This document shows positions 47,044 to 54,820 of a stretch of DNA of 64,000 nt, one piece after another (the first letter of the stretch is position 1; the number at the start of each line of letters is the position of its first letter). A program made the translations under genes and the position numbers. Source of the stretch: Halobacillus dabanensis (GTDB taxonomy: Bacteria; Bacillota; Bacilli; Bacillales; Halobacillaceae); NCBI RefSeq assembly GCF_900114165.1, contig NZ_FOSB01000001.1, positions 372,001-436,000 on the forward strand. The letters run 5' to 3'. A model generated the notes under the pieces. It ran no database searches, had not been told where the DNA came from, and saw only the letters and a program-made list of their open reading frames with translations.

Positions 47044-47799
47044 TTGAAGAACCTAAAATTATATGTTGCACTCCTTATGGTTTGCGTCTTACTTCTCCCT
47101 GTAAGCGTTTACGGTAAAAACCATCCCCGACATTATTATGAAGAACAAGGAACTGCAATCTGGGATGTCCCGATTTCATCAAAGTATATAGCCATCACTT
47201 TTGATGATGGTCCAAGCCCGAAATATACTCCCGAAATACTCGACATTCTAGAGGAATATGATGCAAGAGCGACTTTCTTCGTAGTAGGTTCACGAGCACA
47301 GGAAAATCCATCGATCATTAAATCGATGGTAGAGGATGGTCATGAACTAGCGAACCATAGCTATCACCATCCTGATTTTACGGGCATATCTAAACAGGAT
47401 CTCATTAGTGAAATGGATAATACCGCTGCGGTTTTGGAGAACCTTACAGGTGTTCCACCGAAATTGTTCCGACCACCGGGTGGTGTATATAACGACATCA
47501 TAGTGAATACAGCAAATGAGGAAGGGTATATGGTCGTCATGTGGTCGTGGCACCAGGATACGCGTGATTGGAAGAGTCCAGGTGTACACAAAATCGTCAG
47601 CACTGTTTTGAATAATACACGAAATGGGGACATCGTACTTTTTCATGATTACGGTGGCGACCGTTCTCAGACAGTCAAAGCTTTGAAGCAGATCCTGCCG
47701 CAATTGAAAGAGGAAGGGTACGAATTTGTTACAGTGTCAGAACTGATGCAGAAACATTCTAAATATAATCTTCTTCATGGTGTGAATGGTGTAAAATGA
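47044..47799 (+). CDS. Polysaccharide deacetylase (NodB domain), exported
   Basis: This 251-residue protein has a signal peptide (MKNLKLYVALLMVCVLLLPV and SVYG, cleavage near residue 25) and a NodB domain. Catalytic and metal residues are in ITFDDGPSPKYTPEIL, NHSYHHPDF, RPPGGVYN and the last IVLFHDYGG. It should de-N-acetylate peptidoglycan or another surface glycan outside the cell, like the PdaA/PdaC group. The frame is open from 46894, but the TTG at 47044 follows GAAAGGG and gives a proper signal peptide. Confidence 0.88.
   Translation: MKNLKLYVALLMVCVLLLPVSVYGKNHPRHYYEEQGTAIWDVPISSKYIAITFDDGPSPKYTPEILDILEEYDARATFFVVGSRAQENPSIIKSMVEDGHELANHSYHHPDFTGISKQDLISEMDNTAAVLENLTGVPPKLFRPPGGVYNDIIVNTANEEGYMVVMWSWHQDTRDWKSPGVHKIVSTVLNNTRNGDIVLFHDYGGDRSQTVKALKQILPQLKEEGYEFVTVSELMQKHSKYNLLHGVNGVK
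47100..47113. promoter_or_regulatory. cre-like sequence inside the deacetylase gene
   Basis: TGTAAGCGTTTACG is a near-perfect cre match 56 bp after the start codon, coding for the end of the signal peptide. It could be a road-block site or chance. Confidence 0.35.
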
Positions 47800-47802
47800 T
47801 CA

Positions 47803-47837
47803 AAACCTGACCCGAAATCCCGGGTCAGGTTTTTTTA
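47803..47837 (+). terminator. Terminator of the deacetylase gene
   Basis: A 12-bp stem AAACCTGACCCG/CGGGTCAGGTTT and T7. Confidence 0.92.
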
Positions 47838-47850
47838 CATAAGCTCGCAT

Positions 47851-48303
47851 ATCTTGAAGACTCCGTTTCGAGATATTTCATGAGTGGATAGGTACTGCGG
47901 GGGATGGATCGCTTTCCGCGGGAGCGCGTTGAGCCTCCTCGTGCACTCCGGGGTCTCACCAAGCACTCTCTTCCCGTAGGAGCCTCACCATCCCCCGCCG
48001 CCCCTTGCCAAATAAGTATCTCGAAACTGCACCAAGAATAAGGGATCATAAATGCTAATATGTGATTTTCAAAATATGAGTCCATGTCGAAAACTTGCTA
48101 TATCGTGCTTATTCTCCTGGAACAGTGAGGATGGAAGCCGCTCCTTCTTGGTAAAGGGGTTCGCTTCTCTTCTGCTCCGAATGGGGTGGTGGGGAAGCTC
48201 GCCAGTTCCCCCCGCAGGAAAGCGTGTAGCTTCCCAACCACAACCTCTTCATATGGTCGAACCCGTTATATCGAGATCAAGTCTTACGGAATAATGCCAT
48301 ATA
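47851..48303. repeat. Intergenic repeat, copy 3
   Basis: Left end CTTGAAGACTCCGTTTCGAG and right end ATCGAGATCAAGTCTTACGG mirror each other and copies 1 and 2; ATAATGCCATAT at the right end equals the AATATGGCA outer flank of copy 2. Two internal G/C-rich arms (CGGGGGATGGATCGCTTTCC and CCATCCCCCGCCGCCCC; then AGTTCCCCCCGCAGGAAAGC) suggest two elements end to end. No open frame of interest. Confidence 0.72.
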
Positions 48304-48343
48304 GGGGAAGAAATTCCTGATGGAAAAGCCTATTTATAAATCA

Positions 48344-48360
48344 TGTTAAGAAATCTGACA
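48344..48360. promoter_or_regulatory. TnrA box 1 (activation position)
   Basis: TGTTAAGAAATCTGACA fits TGTNANAWWWTMTNACA with one change. Its centre lies about 51 bp before the predicted start, the position from which TnrA activates nrgA in B. subtilis. Confidence 0.75.
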
Positions 48361-48367
48361 TTTATAG

Positions 48368-48396
48368 TTGTTTAAATATTTCGACTTTGATACAAT
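48368..48396 (+). promoter_or_regulatory. Promoter of amt
   Basis: TTGTTT (48368-48373), 17 bp, TACAAT (48391-48396); start near 48403. The weak -35 suits an activated promoter. Confidence 0.65.
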
Positions 48397-48412
48397 ATGA
48401 ATTAACATAAAA

Positions 48413-48429
48413 TGTTATAAAACCTAACA
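48413..48429. promoter_or_regulatory. TnrA/GlnR-like box 2, downstream of the start
   Basis: TGTTATAAAACCTAACA fits the same consensus with one change. It lies about +10 to +27, so it could allow repression by GlnR or TnrA, or act as a second weak site. Confidence 0.6.
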
Positions 48430-48444
48430 TAAAGGAGCTGGGGA

Positions 48445-49710
48445 ATGGTGGACGCTACATTTTTAATGAACAATCTTTGGATCGTGGTCTGTACGGTATT
48501 GGTATTATTGATGCAAGGCGGATTTATTTTACTGGAGGCAGGTTCCACCAGGATGAAAAATGCTGGGCACATTGCTGGCAAGACAGTATTCACTGTTGGA
48601 ATTGTTTCCGTAGTTTTCTGGGCTGTAGGTTATGGGTTGATTTACGGGGAAGGTAATGGCTTTATTGGATTTTCTAATTTCTTTTTTGGTGACGCAACGA
48701 CAATGGGGGAAGGGCTTGCTGGCTCGACTGATTTCATGTTCCAACTTGCCTTCGCAGCAATCGCCATGACAATTGCGTTCGGCGGTTTTGCTGAAAGAGC
48801 AAAATTGGTCGCTTATGTTATCTTCGCAGTTTTGTTCTCTGTATTAGTATATCCGGTCATTGCTCACTGGATCTGGGGAGGCGGCTGGTTAGGTGCACAT
48901 GGGAAGCAAGATTTCGCCGGTTCCACAGTGGTCCACTTGACAGGGGCGATGGCGGCACTAGCGGCGACGATTATTTTGAAACCTCGTATTGGTAAATACA
49001 ACAAAGATGGTTCCTCCAATGAAATTGCTGGTCACAACCAGGTTTTCACAGCTTTAGGCGTATTGTTGTTATGGATTGGCTGGTTCGGTTTTAACGCTGG
49101 AAGTACTTTCGGTGTCGCGGATGCGTTCTTTGGCTATGTTGCATTGAATACTCAATTAGCTGCAGGTGCCGGAGCGATTGGTGCGATGTTGATGGTATGG
49201 GCTGTCACAGGAAAAGCGGATGTACCGACAACATTGAATGGTGCACTGGCCGGGCTCGTTGCAATAACTGCTTCTTGTGCTTTCGTTGAGCCATGGGCGG
49301 CCGTTTTGATCGGTTTAATTGGTGGAGGTATTGTATTTTTCAGTATGCGTTTCTTCGATAAGAGAAAAATCGATGATCCTATTTTCGCCCTTTCTGTTCA
49401 TGGAATCGTAGGGGTATGGGGCACATTGTCTAATGGGTTGTTTGCGACACCTGAACTTGCTACGGTCGGACGTCCAGGGTTGTTTTACGGTGGAGGTTTT
49501 GAACAATTGTGGGTTCAGACGCTTGGAGTTGTGACCAGTGGACTTTATGCTTTCATCGTATCCTTTATCATCTTGAAAGTAATGGATAAGGTTATGGGTG
49601 GATTGCGTGTCTCTGAAGAGGAAGAGATCATGGGACTTGATTTGAGTGAACATGGCGGTTACGGCTATCCAGAAAATCTAACTCCACCAAAAACGAAGAC
49701 AGGTGCATAA
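48445..49710 (+). CDS. amt: Ammonium transporter
   Basis: This 421-residue Amt/Mep/Rh channel has about 11 membrane helices. Key parts are MQGGFILLEAGSTRMKNAGH, ADSFYF-less start typical of Bacillus NrgA, the channel His region FAGSTVVHLTGAMAAL and WIGWFGFNAGS, and the second His in ALSVHGIVGVWG. It takes up ammonium when nitrogen is short; TnrA boxes support that. No glnK follows, unlike the nrgAB operon; instead a DUF294 protein and an exonuclease come next. AAGGAGCTGGGG precedes the ATG. Confidence 0.94.
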   Translation: MVDATFLMNNLWIVVCTVLVLLMQGGFILLEAGSTRMKNAGHIAGKTVFTVGIVSVVFWAVGYGLIYGEGNGFIGFSNFFFGDATTMGEGLAGSTDFMFQLAFAAIAMTIAFGGFAERAKLVAYVIFAVLFSVLVYPVIAHWIWGGGWLGAHGKQDFAGSTVVHLTGAMAALAATIILKPRIGKYNKDGSSNEIAGHNQVFTALGVLLLWIGWFGFNAGSTFGVADAFFGYVALNTQLAAGAGAIGAMLMVWAVTGKADVPTTLNGALAGLVAITASCAFVEPWAAVLIGLIGGGIVFFSMRFFDKRKIDDPIFALSVHGIVGVWGTLSNGLFATPELATVGRPGLFYGGGFEQLWVQTLGVVTSGLYAFIVSFIILKVMDKVMGGLRVSEEEEIMGLDLSEHGGYGYPENLTPPKTKTGA

Positions 49711-49735
49711 GGTTAAAAGAAAAGGGTGGAAACGA

Positions 49736-50704
49736 ATGTTTAATAGTTATAATGACATCAGGAAGTGGCGTGAAAATAGGATGGACTCTGTTTCAAGGGA
49801 TCATTTCCAACTCAACGCTTTTCACGATCAAATGATTCAGCATGCTTTCCATCTAGCTAAAGAAAAAATAGAAAGAGAGCAGGGGCCACCTCCTGCTCCT
49901 TTTGCATTTTATTTAATGGGAAGTGCTGGAAGGTTTGAACAATCGATTTGGAGCGATCAGGATCATGGAATCGTATTTGATGGAAAGCAGGAACATCAGC
50001 ATTATTTTTTAAAATTGGGAGAAGAAATAAGGGAAGGTTTGGCTGCCGTCGGTTATGAAAGGTGTGAAGGGAATGTTATGGCTTCGAACCCCCTTTGGTG
50101 TCAGTCAGTAGAAGTTTTACAAACGCAAATATCTGATTGGTTGCGGGAGGCAAGTTGGCAGAAGCTGCGTCACTTCCTTATATTCTTTGATTCCAGAGTA
50201 TTAATAGGGGATAAGGGATTGTTGTTTCAAGTGAAAAAACAGGTTTTCTCCATTTTAGAAGAAGAGCCATGGCTGTTTTCAAGGCTTGTCGAAAATGTAA
50301 ACCATGTGAAAAAAGGGGTCGGTATTTTTGGGCAACTTTTACCTGATTATAGTGGGGGGAAGAAAGGGAATTTCAATTTAAAGCAGACGGTTTATTTTCC
50401 ATATGTCAATGCTTTAAGGATGTTAGCACTTTTGCATCATGTCAGTGCTCCTTCTACATTATCCAGGTTCGAAGCTATAAGGTCTATCTATCCATCAGTC
50501 GCTGCTTATGAAGAAGATTTCCACCAGTTGCTTCAGCATCGATTGCAATGGAGAAATGAAGCAGAGAGCTATGAGAATGTACACATGCTGAAAGTCGACC
50601 AACTTCCGAAAAAAGATAAGCAGCAGCTGAAAACAAGTGTAAGGCGAGGTCAAAAACTTTACAGTATTGCTAAATCTATCGTTAAGGAAGAGGGATGGTC
50701 ATGA
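49736..50704 (+). CDS. DUF294 GlnD-like nucleotidyltransferase without sensor domains
   Basis: This 322-residue protein has a putative nucleotidyltransferase domain (about residues 40-180; MGSAGRFEQSIWSDQDHGIV, matching GS...D-x-D/H) and a DUF294 C-terminal helical substrate-binding-like domain (about 190-310). The cNMP and CBS parts of the larger DUF294 gene at the window start are missing. The second acidic position reads His (DQDHG), which should be checked. The start at 49736 follows AAAGGGTGG. It lies 25 bp after amt and overlaps the exonuclease gene by four bases. The target is unknown; a link to nitrogen control is inference. Confidence 0.8.
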   Translation: MFNSYNDIRKWRENRMDSVSRDHFQLNAFHDQMIQHAFHLAKEKIEREQGPPPAPFAFYLMGSAGRFEQSIWSDQDHGIVFDGKQEHQHYFLKLGEEIREGLAAVGYERCEGNVMASNPLWCQSVEVLQTQISDWLREASWQKLRHFLIFFDSRVLIGDKGLLFQVKKQVFSILEEEPWLFSRLVENVNHVKKGVGIFGQLLPDYSGGKKGNFNLKQTVYFPYVNALRMLALLHHVSAPSTLSRFEAIRSIYPSVAAYEEDFHQLLQHRLQWRNEAESYENVHMLKVDQLPKKDKQQLKTSVRRGQKLYSIAKSIVKEEGWS

Positions 50705-51423
50705 ATCCGTTTGTCCAATTTGTCAAGGATATATCAGGAAGAATCGGAAATGGCTTCTCTTCCTTGAACCACCAGGACCCCTCGAATATGGCATACTTAA
50801 GAAACTTAGAGCGGGAAATGAAGAGCAGAGATGTTTTGGATATCCCATTTGAAGAATTGAATATTACCGTATTCGATCTTGAAACCACTGGCTTTTATCC
50901 TTATAAAGGGGATAGAATCCTATCGATTGGTGCTGTGAAAGTGGAAGGTTTGAAGATACTGGACCAAGAGGAATTCTACTCCGTCGTTCACACCGATGCT
51001 GGTCCTTCTCGGGAAATAACGAACCTTACAGGGATTACTAAAGAAATGGTTCAGGACGCCCCGTTTCTCGGAGATGTGTTAAAAGATTTTTTTGGGTATG
51101 TAAAAAATGATTTGCTTGTCGCTCATCATGCTAATCATGAAAAGCAGTTCATGAACCATGCTACATGGTTTTCTTTGAAAAAGAAATTTCAGCAACGCAT
51201 TGTGGATACCACTTTTCTGACAAAAGTCCTTGAAGGACACGATCAGCTCCTATCGTTAGATGAGTGTTGCAATCACTTCAAAATAAGTAATGAAAAGCGT
51301 CACCACGCTTTATACGACGCTAAGGCGACTGCGGAGTTATGGGTAGCTTGTGTGCGGGAGATACAACAACAAGGCTTTACTGATTTGAAAGATGTGTACA
51401 CTAAGCTTGCGACGTTAAAATGA
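50701..51423 (+). CDS. DnaQ-like 3'-5' exonuclease
   Basis: This 240-residue DEDDh exonuclease has Exo I FDLETTGFYPYKGDRILSIGA (D59, E61), Exo II in LLVAHHANHEKQFMNH and Exo III HHALYDAKATAELW. About 55 N-terminal residues precede the domain. It could proofread or trim DNA or RNA; its pairing with a DUF294 protein recurs in other genomes as I recall, but the meaning is not known. The ATG overlaps the DUF294 stop (ATGA), so the two are coupled. Confidence 0.88.
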   Translation: MNPFVQFVKDISGRIGNGFSSLNHQDPSNMAYLRNLEREMKSRDVLDIPFEELNITVFDLETTGFYPYKGDRILSIGAVKVEGLKILDQEEFYSVVHTDAGPSREITNLTGITKEMVQDAPFLGDVLKDFFGYVKNDLLVAHHANHEKQFMNHATWFSLKKKFQQRIVDTTFLTKVLEGHDQLLSLDECCNHFKISNEKRHHALYDAKATAELWVACVREIQQQGFTDLKDVYTKLATLK

Positions 51424-51611
51424 GAATTCTTTTAGAAAAAAGACTCAGTATGCTTGAGTGGGTAACCATCCATAAAGGAATTGGAGGATCTGTGTATCGA
51501 TCCTCCATTGTTATTGTTGAAAAATTTCACAGCATTCTGTACCGAAATGTCTTTTACTGACTTTGAGCGCTTTCAAGGAAGCAGAGGTAAGGACAAAAAT
51601 TCCCACAGGTG

Positions 51612-51749
51612 TTATTCGCCTGACCCTGGTCCTTGTGCCGGGCGGTTTTTATTGGTGCGGTGTCCGATTTCTTCTTCTATAGGTAAGCTTTCTTTTGGTG
51701 TTTTGTTATTAGTCTTTGCTGCATTCATTTGTGAAGTTCTTTTTCCCAT
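51612..51749 (-). CDS. Small hydrophilic protein, perhaps spore-associated
   Basis: This 45-residue protein starts MGKRTSQMNAAKTNNKTPKE and ends NRPAQGPGSGE. It is charged, with no hydrophobic segment and no Cys. AAGGAGG lies 10 bp before the ATG. Composition resembles minor spore proteins of Bacillaceae, but I do not recognise a family. It is antisense to no known gene and fills the gap between the exonuclease gene and the next small membrane protein. Confidence 0.5.
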   Translation of the reverse strand: MGKRTSQMNAAKTNNKTPKESLPIEEEIGHRTNKNRPAQGPGSGE

Positions 51750-51883
51750 GATAGTCAGCCTCCTTTTTATAAAAATAGTTTGCTTTCGTGTTGGAAAGGT
51801 ATCCGAGGTATTTTTTGTATGATACGAAACCTTCCCGACTTCAATGACGTATAGGTAAGTGGCCGAAACGGAGGTGCTGGAGA

Positions 51884-52078
51884 ATGAAGGGATGGAGGCG
51901 AAGTAAAAGAAAAATATTCAAACACCAAAGCCGAAGGGAGGAAAAATACAAGTTCTTTGATTTAGTTATAGAGATTTTGTTCTGGATTCCAGAAATATTG
52001 ATTTTTCCATTCCGCCTGCTCTTCTGGATGCTAAGAGGGATAGGGAGAATCATCGGTCATATTCTTGATTCGATTTGA
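51884..52078 (+). CDS. Small membrane-associated protein, unknown
   Basis: This 64-residue protein has a very basic N-terminus (MKGWRRSKRKIFKHQSRREEK) and then a hydrophobic, aromatic-rich half (VIEILFWIPEILIFPFRLLF). GGAGGTGCTGGAG precedes the ATG. The HIT-like gene starts 20 bp after its stop, so the two are likely co-transcribed. The function is unknown. Confidence 0.55.
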   Translation: MKGWRRSKRKIFKHQSRREEKYKFFDLVIEILFWIPEILIFPFRLLFWMLRGIGRIIGHILDSI

Positions 52079-52097
52079 GAGTTGGGAGGGCTCCAAT

Positions 52098-52589
52098 GTG
52101 AAGGAAGTTACCTTAGCGAACGGAAAAATAATAAAGGTTGACTGCTTGAGTTGTGCCATAACGAGTGGGAAGGTCGAACCGGATGGAGGAGTGATCGTTG
52201 AAACAGATCATTTTCATGCCCATCAGGATGTCGCTTATCCAATAAAAGGATTAGTCATTGTAGCTTCTAAGCGTCACATCAAATGCATGGATGAGTTGAC
52301 AGAGGAGGAACAACTCGATTACATAAAATTAATTGCTAAAATCAGACAAGCCCAACGAGACATTTTGGGAATCGAGTATGTGTATTTTTTTTATAATGAA
52401 GACACGACCCACCACTTTCATTTATGGATGGTACCGAGATATGGATGGATGTATGAGTTTGGTCGTTCAGTCGAATCTGTCCGGCCCGTATTGCTTCATG
52501 CGAGGAAGGAGAAATCCAATCGTGAGGAAGTCATGGAGGGGATTCGACTATTGAAGGAAGAACTGAAGAGGAAAGGGCGAGAGGGATAA
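52098..52589 (+). CDS. HIT-like family protein with altered triad
   Basis: This 163-residue HIT-fold protein has an N-terminal CLSCAI, ETDHFHAHQDVAYPIKG, and the triad region THHFHLWMVPR. In canonical HIT hydrolases the motif is H-x-H-x-H; here the third His is Trp. The middle, nucleophilic His is kept, so nucleotidyl transfer or hydrolysis (Ap4A, NMP-esters) is still possible. The GTG at 52098 is chosen for GGGAGGG eight bases before it; the frame is open further upstream into the previous gene. Confidence 0.75.
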   Translation: MKEVTLANGKIIKVDCLSCAITSGKVEPDGGVIVETDHFHAHQDVAYPIKGLVIVASKRHIKCMDELTEEEQLDYIKLIAKIRQAQRDILGIEYVYFFYNEDTTHHFHLWMVPRYGWMYEFGRSVESVRPVLLHARKEKSNREEVMEGIRLLKEELKRKGREG

Positions 52590-52608
52590 TTTTCTCACTT
52601 TTTTATAA

Positions 52609-52645
52609 TAAAAAAGAGGAAATTCCCTTAGTGGGAATTCCTCTT
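52609..52645 (-). terminator. Terminator of the flavin oxidoreductase gene
   Basis: On the minus strand, stem AAGAGGAATTCCC/GGGAATTTCCTCTT (one bulge) is followed by TTTTTTATT. Confidence 0.8.
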
Positions 52646-52662
52646 ATGAGTGCAAGGCGGAT

Positions 52663-53661
52663 TTAGTCATTCAATAACTCAGAAATAATTTCATAGGAAC
52701 GCAAACGGGCATCATGGTCATAAATTTGGGAGATGACCATCATTTCGTCGGCCCCTGTTTCTGATTGGAATTCCTCCAGTTTTGCTTTCACGGTTTCTTT
52801 GCTACCGATAATGGATGCGCCTAGTTGTTGCATGAGTGCAGCTTTTTCCTGTTGTGTCCATACTTCATCCATATCATCCACAGGGGGCTGCAACAAATGG
52901 TTCGTGTTGCGTACAAGATTTAGGAACTGCTGTTGCAAGGAAGTCGCTAATCGTTCAGCTTCCTCATCTGTGTCGGCAGCAACAACATTGACACCTATCA
53001 TTACATAAGGTTTGTCCAACGATTCCGAAGGTTGGAAGCTGGAGCGGTATAAGTTCAATGCGCCTCTTGTGTTGTTCGGTGAAAAATGACTCGCAAACGA
53101 AAAAGGAAGTCCGAGTTGGCCAGCAAGTTGAGCACTGAATCCACTAGACCCAAGTAACCATATCGGAATATCAAGCCCTTCTCCAGGAATCGCACGGATA
53201 TGACTGTCACCTGTAAAGTAGCCGCGCAGTTCATCTAACATCTCAGGGAATTCGTTCGGATCGGAGTCCAGGCTTCTGCGCAATGCTCGGGCAGTCATTC
53301 CATCTGTACCAGGTGCACGACCGAGGCCGAGATCGATGCGACCCGGGAAAAGCGTTTCGAGCGTACCGAACTGTTCGGCAATGATTAAAGGGGCGTGGTT
53401 TGGAAGCATGACACCTCCAGAACCGACACGGATAGAATCGGTATGATGCAAGACGTGACTGATCGCTACCGAAGTTGCCGAGCTGGCAATGAATGGCATG
53501 TTATGGTGTTCCGCCATCCAATATCTTGTGAATCCCCATTTTTCAACGTGTTGAGCTAAATCTACCGTGTTGCGGAAAGAATCTGCCGGTGTGCCTCCTT
53601 CGACGACTGGAGCTAAATCAAGTACGGAAAATTTTGTATTTTGTAATTCACTGTTAGACAT
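52663..53661 (-). CDS. LLM-class (luciferase-like) flavin oxidoreductase
   Basis: This 332-residue luciferase-like monooxygenase family protein has [21 protein letters not shown] at the start, [25 protein letters not shown] and [15 protein letters not shown], the usual landmarks of the group related to bacterial luciferase alpha. It should use reduced FMN; the substrate is unknown. AAGAGG precedes the ATG. It is monocistronic, convergent with the HIT-like gene. Confidence 0.9.
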   Translation of the reverse strand: MSNSELQNTKFSVLDLAPVVEGGTPADSFRNTVDLAQHVEKWGFTRYWMAEHHNMPFIASSATSVAISHVLHHTDSIRVGSGGVMLPNHAPLIIAEQFGTLETLFPGRIDLGLGRAPGTDGMTARALRRSLDSDPNEFPEMLDELRGYFTGDSHIRAIPGEGLDIPIWLLGSSGFSAQLAGQLGLPFSFASHFSPNNTRGALNLYRSSFQPSESLDKPYVMIGVNVVAADTDEEAERLATSLQQQFLNLVRNTNHLLQPPVDDMDEVWTQQEKAALMQQLGASIIGSKETVKAKLEEFQSETGADEMMVISQIYDHDARLRSYEIISELLND

Positions 53662-53792
53662 ATGATTGAACCTCTTTTCTTTGGAATCTAAAACGGTATA
53701 GTTTATATTACCAATTTTATTTCGGGTATCAAAATAATCTGTTTTGAAACTTCCTCGACTAGTAAAACGCTATATTGGTAAGGAGGAGGATC

Positions 53793-54287
53793 ATGCGAAT
53801 TTTCATCGTGTTGCTCTGTAGCTTACTGTTCCCATTTTTAGCTTATCCGACTATTACTTCAGGCACATCATGGGCTTATAAATTCGTTGTTTGGAATGAT
53901 TTTATCTATGTAGTGGATGAAGATAAGACTGAAAATCGAGTAGAAAATGCCGGAAAGCGGATCGGAGAAGTGACCGTATATTCTGACATGAACCAACACA
54001 AAGGGAATTTTTCAAATGCGTATGAAGAAGGGACAGGTTATTACAAAATTATTGGTGTTCCTACATCCGATACGATTGCTGTTGAAGTGAGGAAGGGAGT
54101 GTACCTGAAAGCTGAAAGGGAAGGAATATACGGCTTCAAAGGTGAACAAGAAGCTGTCACCGGTCATTATTTAGAAAATGGCGTGAATGTTGAGCGCAAT
54201 GATTTGTTAATAGGAACCCTTGTATTCTTTGGTTTCTTAAGCCTCCTGGTTCTCCTCGTATATCACTTTCAAAAGAATCGAACATGA
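53793..54287 (+). CDS. Membrane-anchored extracytoplasmic protein, unknown
   Basis: This 164-residue protein has an N-terminal hydrophobic signal or anchor (MRIFIVLLCSLLFPFLAYP), an extracytoplasmic domain of about 115 residues beginning WAYKFVVWNDFIYVVDED, and a C-terminal membrane helix (LIGTLVFFGFLSLLVLLVYHF) ending in a basic tail. I do not recognise the family. AAGGAGGAGG lies before the ATG at 53793, which decides against an earlier in-frame start at 53775. Confidence 0.7.
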   Translation: MRIFIVLLCSLLFPFLAYPTITSGTSWAYKFVVWNDFIYVVDEDKTENRVENAGKRIGEVTVYSDMNQHKGNFSNAYEEGTGYYKIIGVPTSDTIAVEVRKGVYLKAEREGIYGFKGEQEAVTGHYLENGVNVERNDLLIGTLVFFGFLSLLVLLVYHFQKNRT

Positions 54288-54357
54288 GCATGGAAAAGGG
54301 ATAACATACCTTTTCTTTAGTAAAATGGAATCACTGTAATAATATGGAGGATTTTAA

Positions 54358-54519
54358 ATGTTCGAACGTTTGAAGCGTCTATTCATTCCAAAACAGTGCG
54401 CCATCTGCAAAATGAAACCAACACAACCACAGAAATATATCAACGACCAGAAGGAAACGGTTCTCGTATGCAGAAAGTGTATATCATACGCCGAGCGCCG
54501 CGCTATGAGAAAAATGTAG
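54358..54519 (+). CDS. Zinc-ribbon-like microprotein
   Basis: This 53-residue basic protein has two Cys pairs, CAIC (residues 14-17) and CRKC (38-41), spaced as in a small zinc ribbon. The rest is Lys/Arg-rich (MFERLKRLFIPKQ, AERRAMRKM). TGGAGG lies before the ATG. It could bind nucleic acid or a protein partner; the family is not recognised. Confidence 0.6.
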   Translation: MFERLKRLFIPKQCAICKMKPTQPQKYINDQKETVLVCRKCISYAERRAMRKM

Positions 54520-54820
54520 AAAAGAACAGGAATAGTATAAAATCACTCTCTCATTTACGTTGCTTATCATACAGCACAAACCTCCATGATATACTGAATA
54601 TAGTAATACTTTTCCTGAATTCTATTATTGTTTTTTATATAACCATCCTTACATGAACAAACAATATCGAGATATTTTGAAATATAACTAAAAAATAGGC
54701 TTTTGGTAGTTCTTTTAGAATTGTAATAATGGACAGTCTACTGATTGATTCCGTAGCCCGTAACTCTCATTTGTATCTCGGAATCGACTCCTCACTACAC
54801 ATTAAAAAAGGGGGTTTTAT
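54520..54820. other. Intergenic region before the DUF1538 genes
   Basis: No gene is seen. The A/T-rich stretch contains a possible promoter (TTGGTA at 54704 and TAATAAT near 54725, with a short spacer). GTAATAATGG follows. No hairpin or operator stands out. Confidence 0.4.

Noticed and set aside
49736-50704. Reading the DUF294 protein as GlnD acting on the P-II-like protein at 56.2 kb
   Set aside because: The P-II-like protein lacks the T-loop tyrosine and the DUF294 protein lacks the GlnD sensor domains; distance and sequence give no support.
51481-51822. 113-codon plus-strand frame after the exonuclease gene
   Set aside because: It has a Cys/Phe-rich, unlikely translation without a ribosome site, and overlaps the better small gene on the minus strand.
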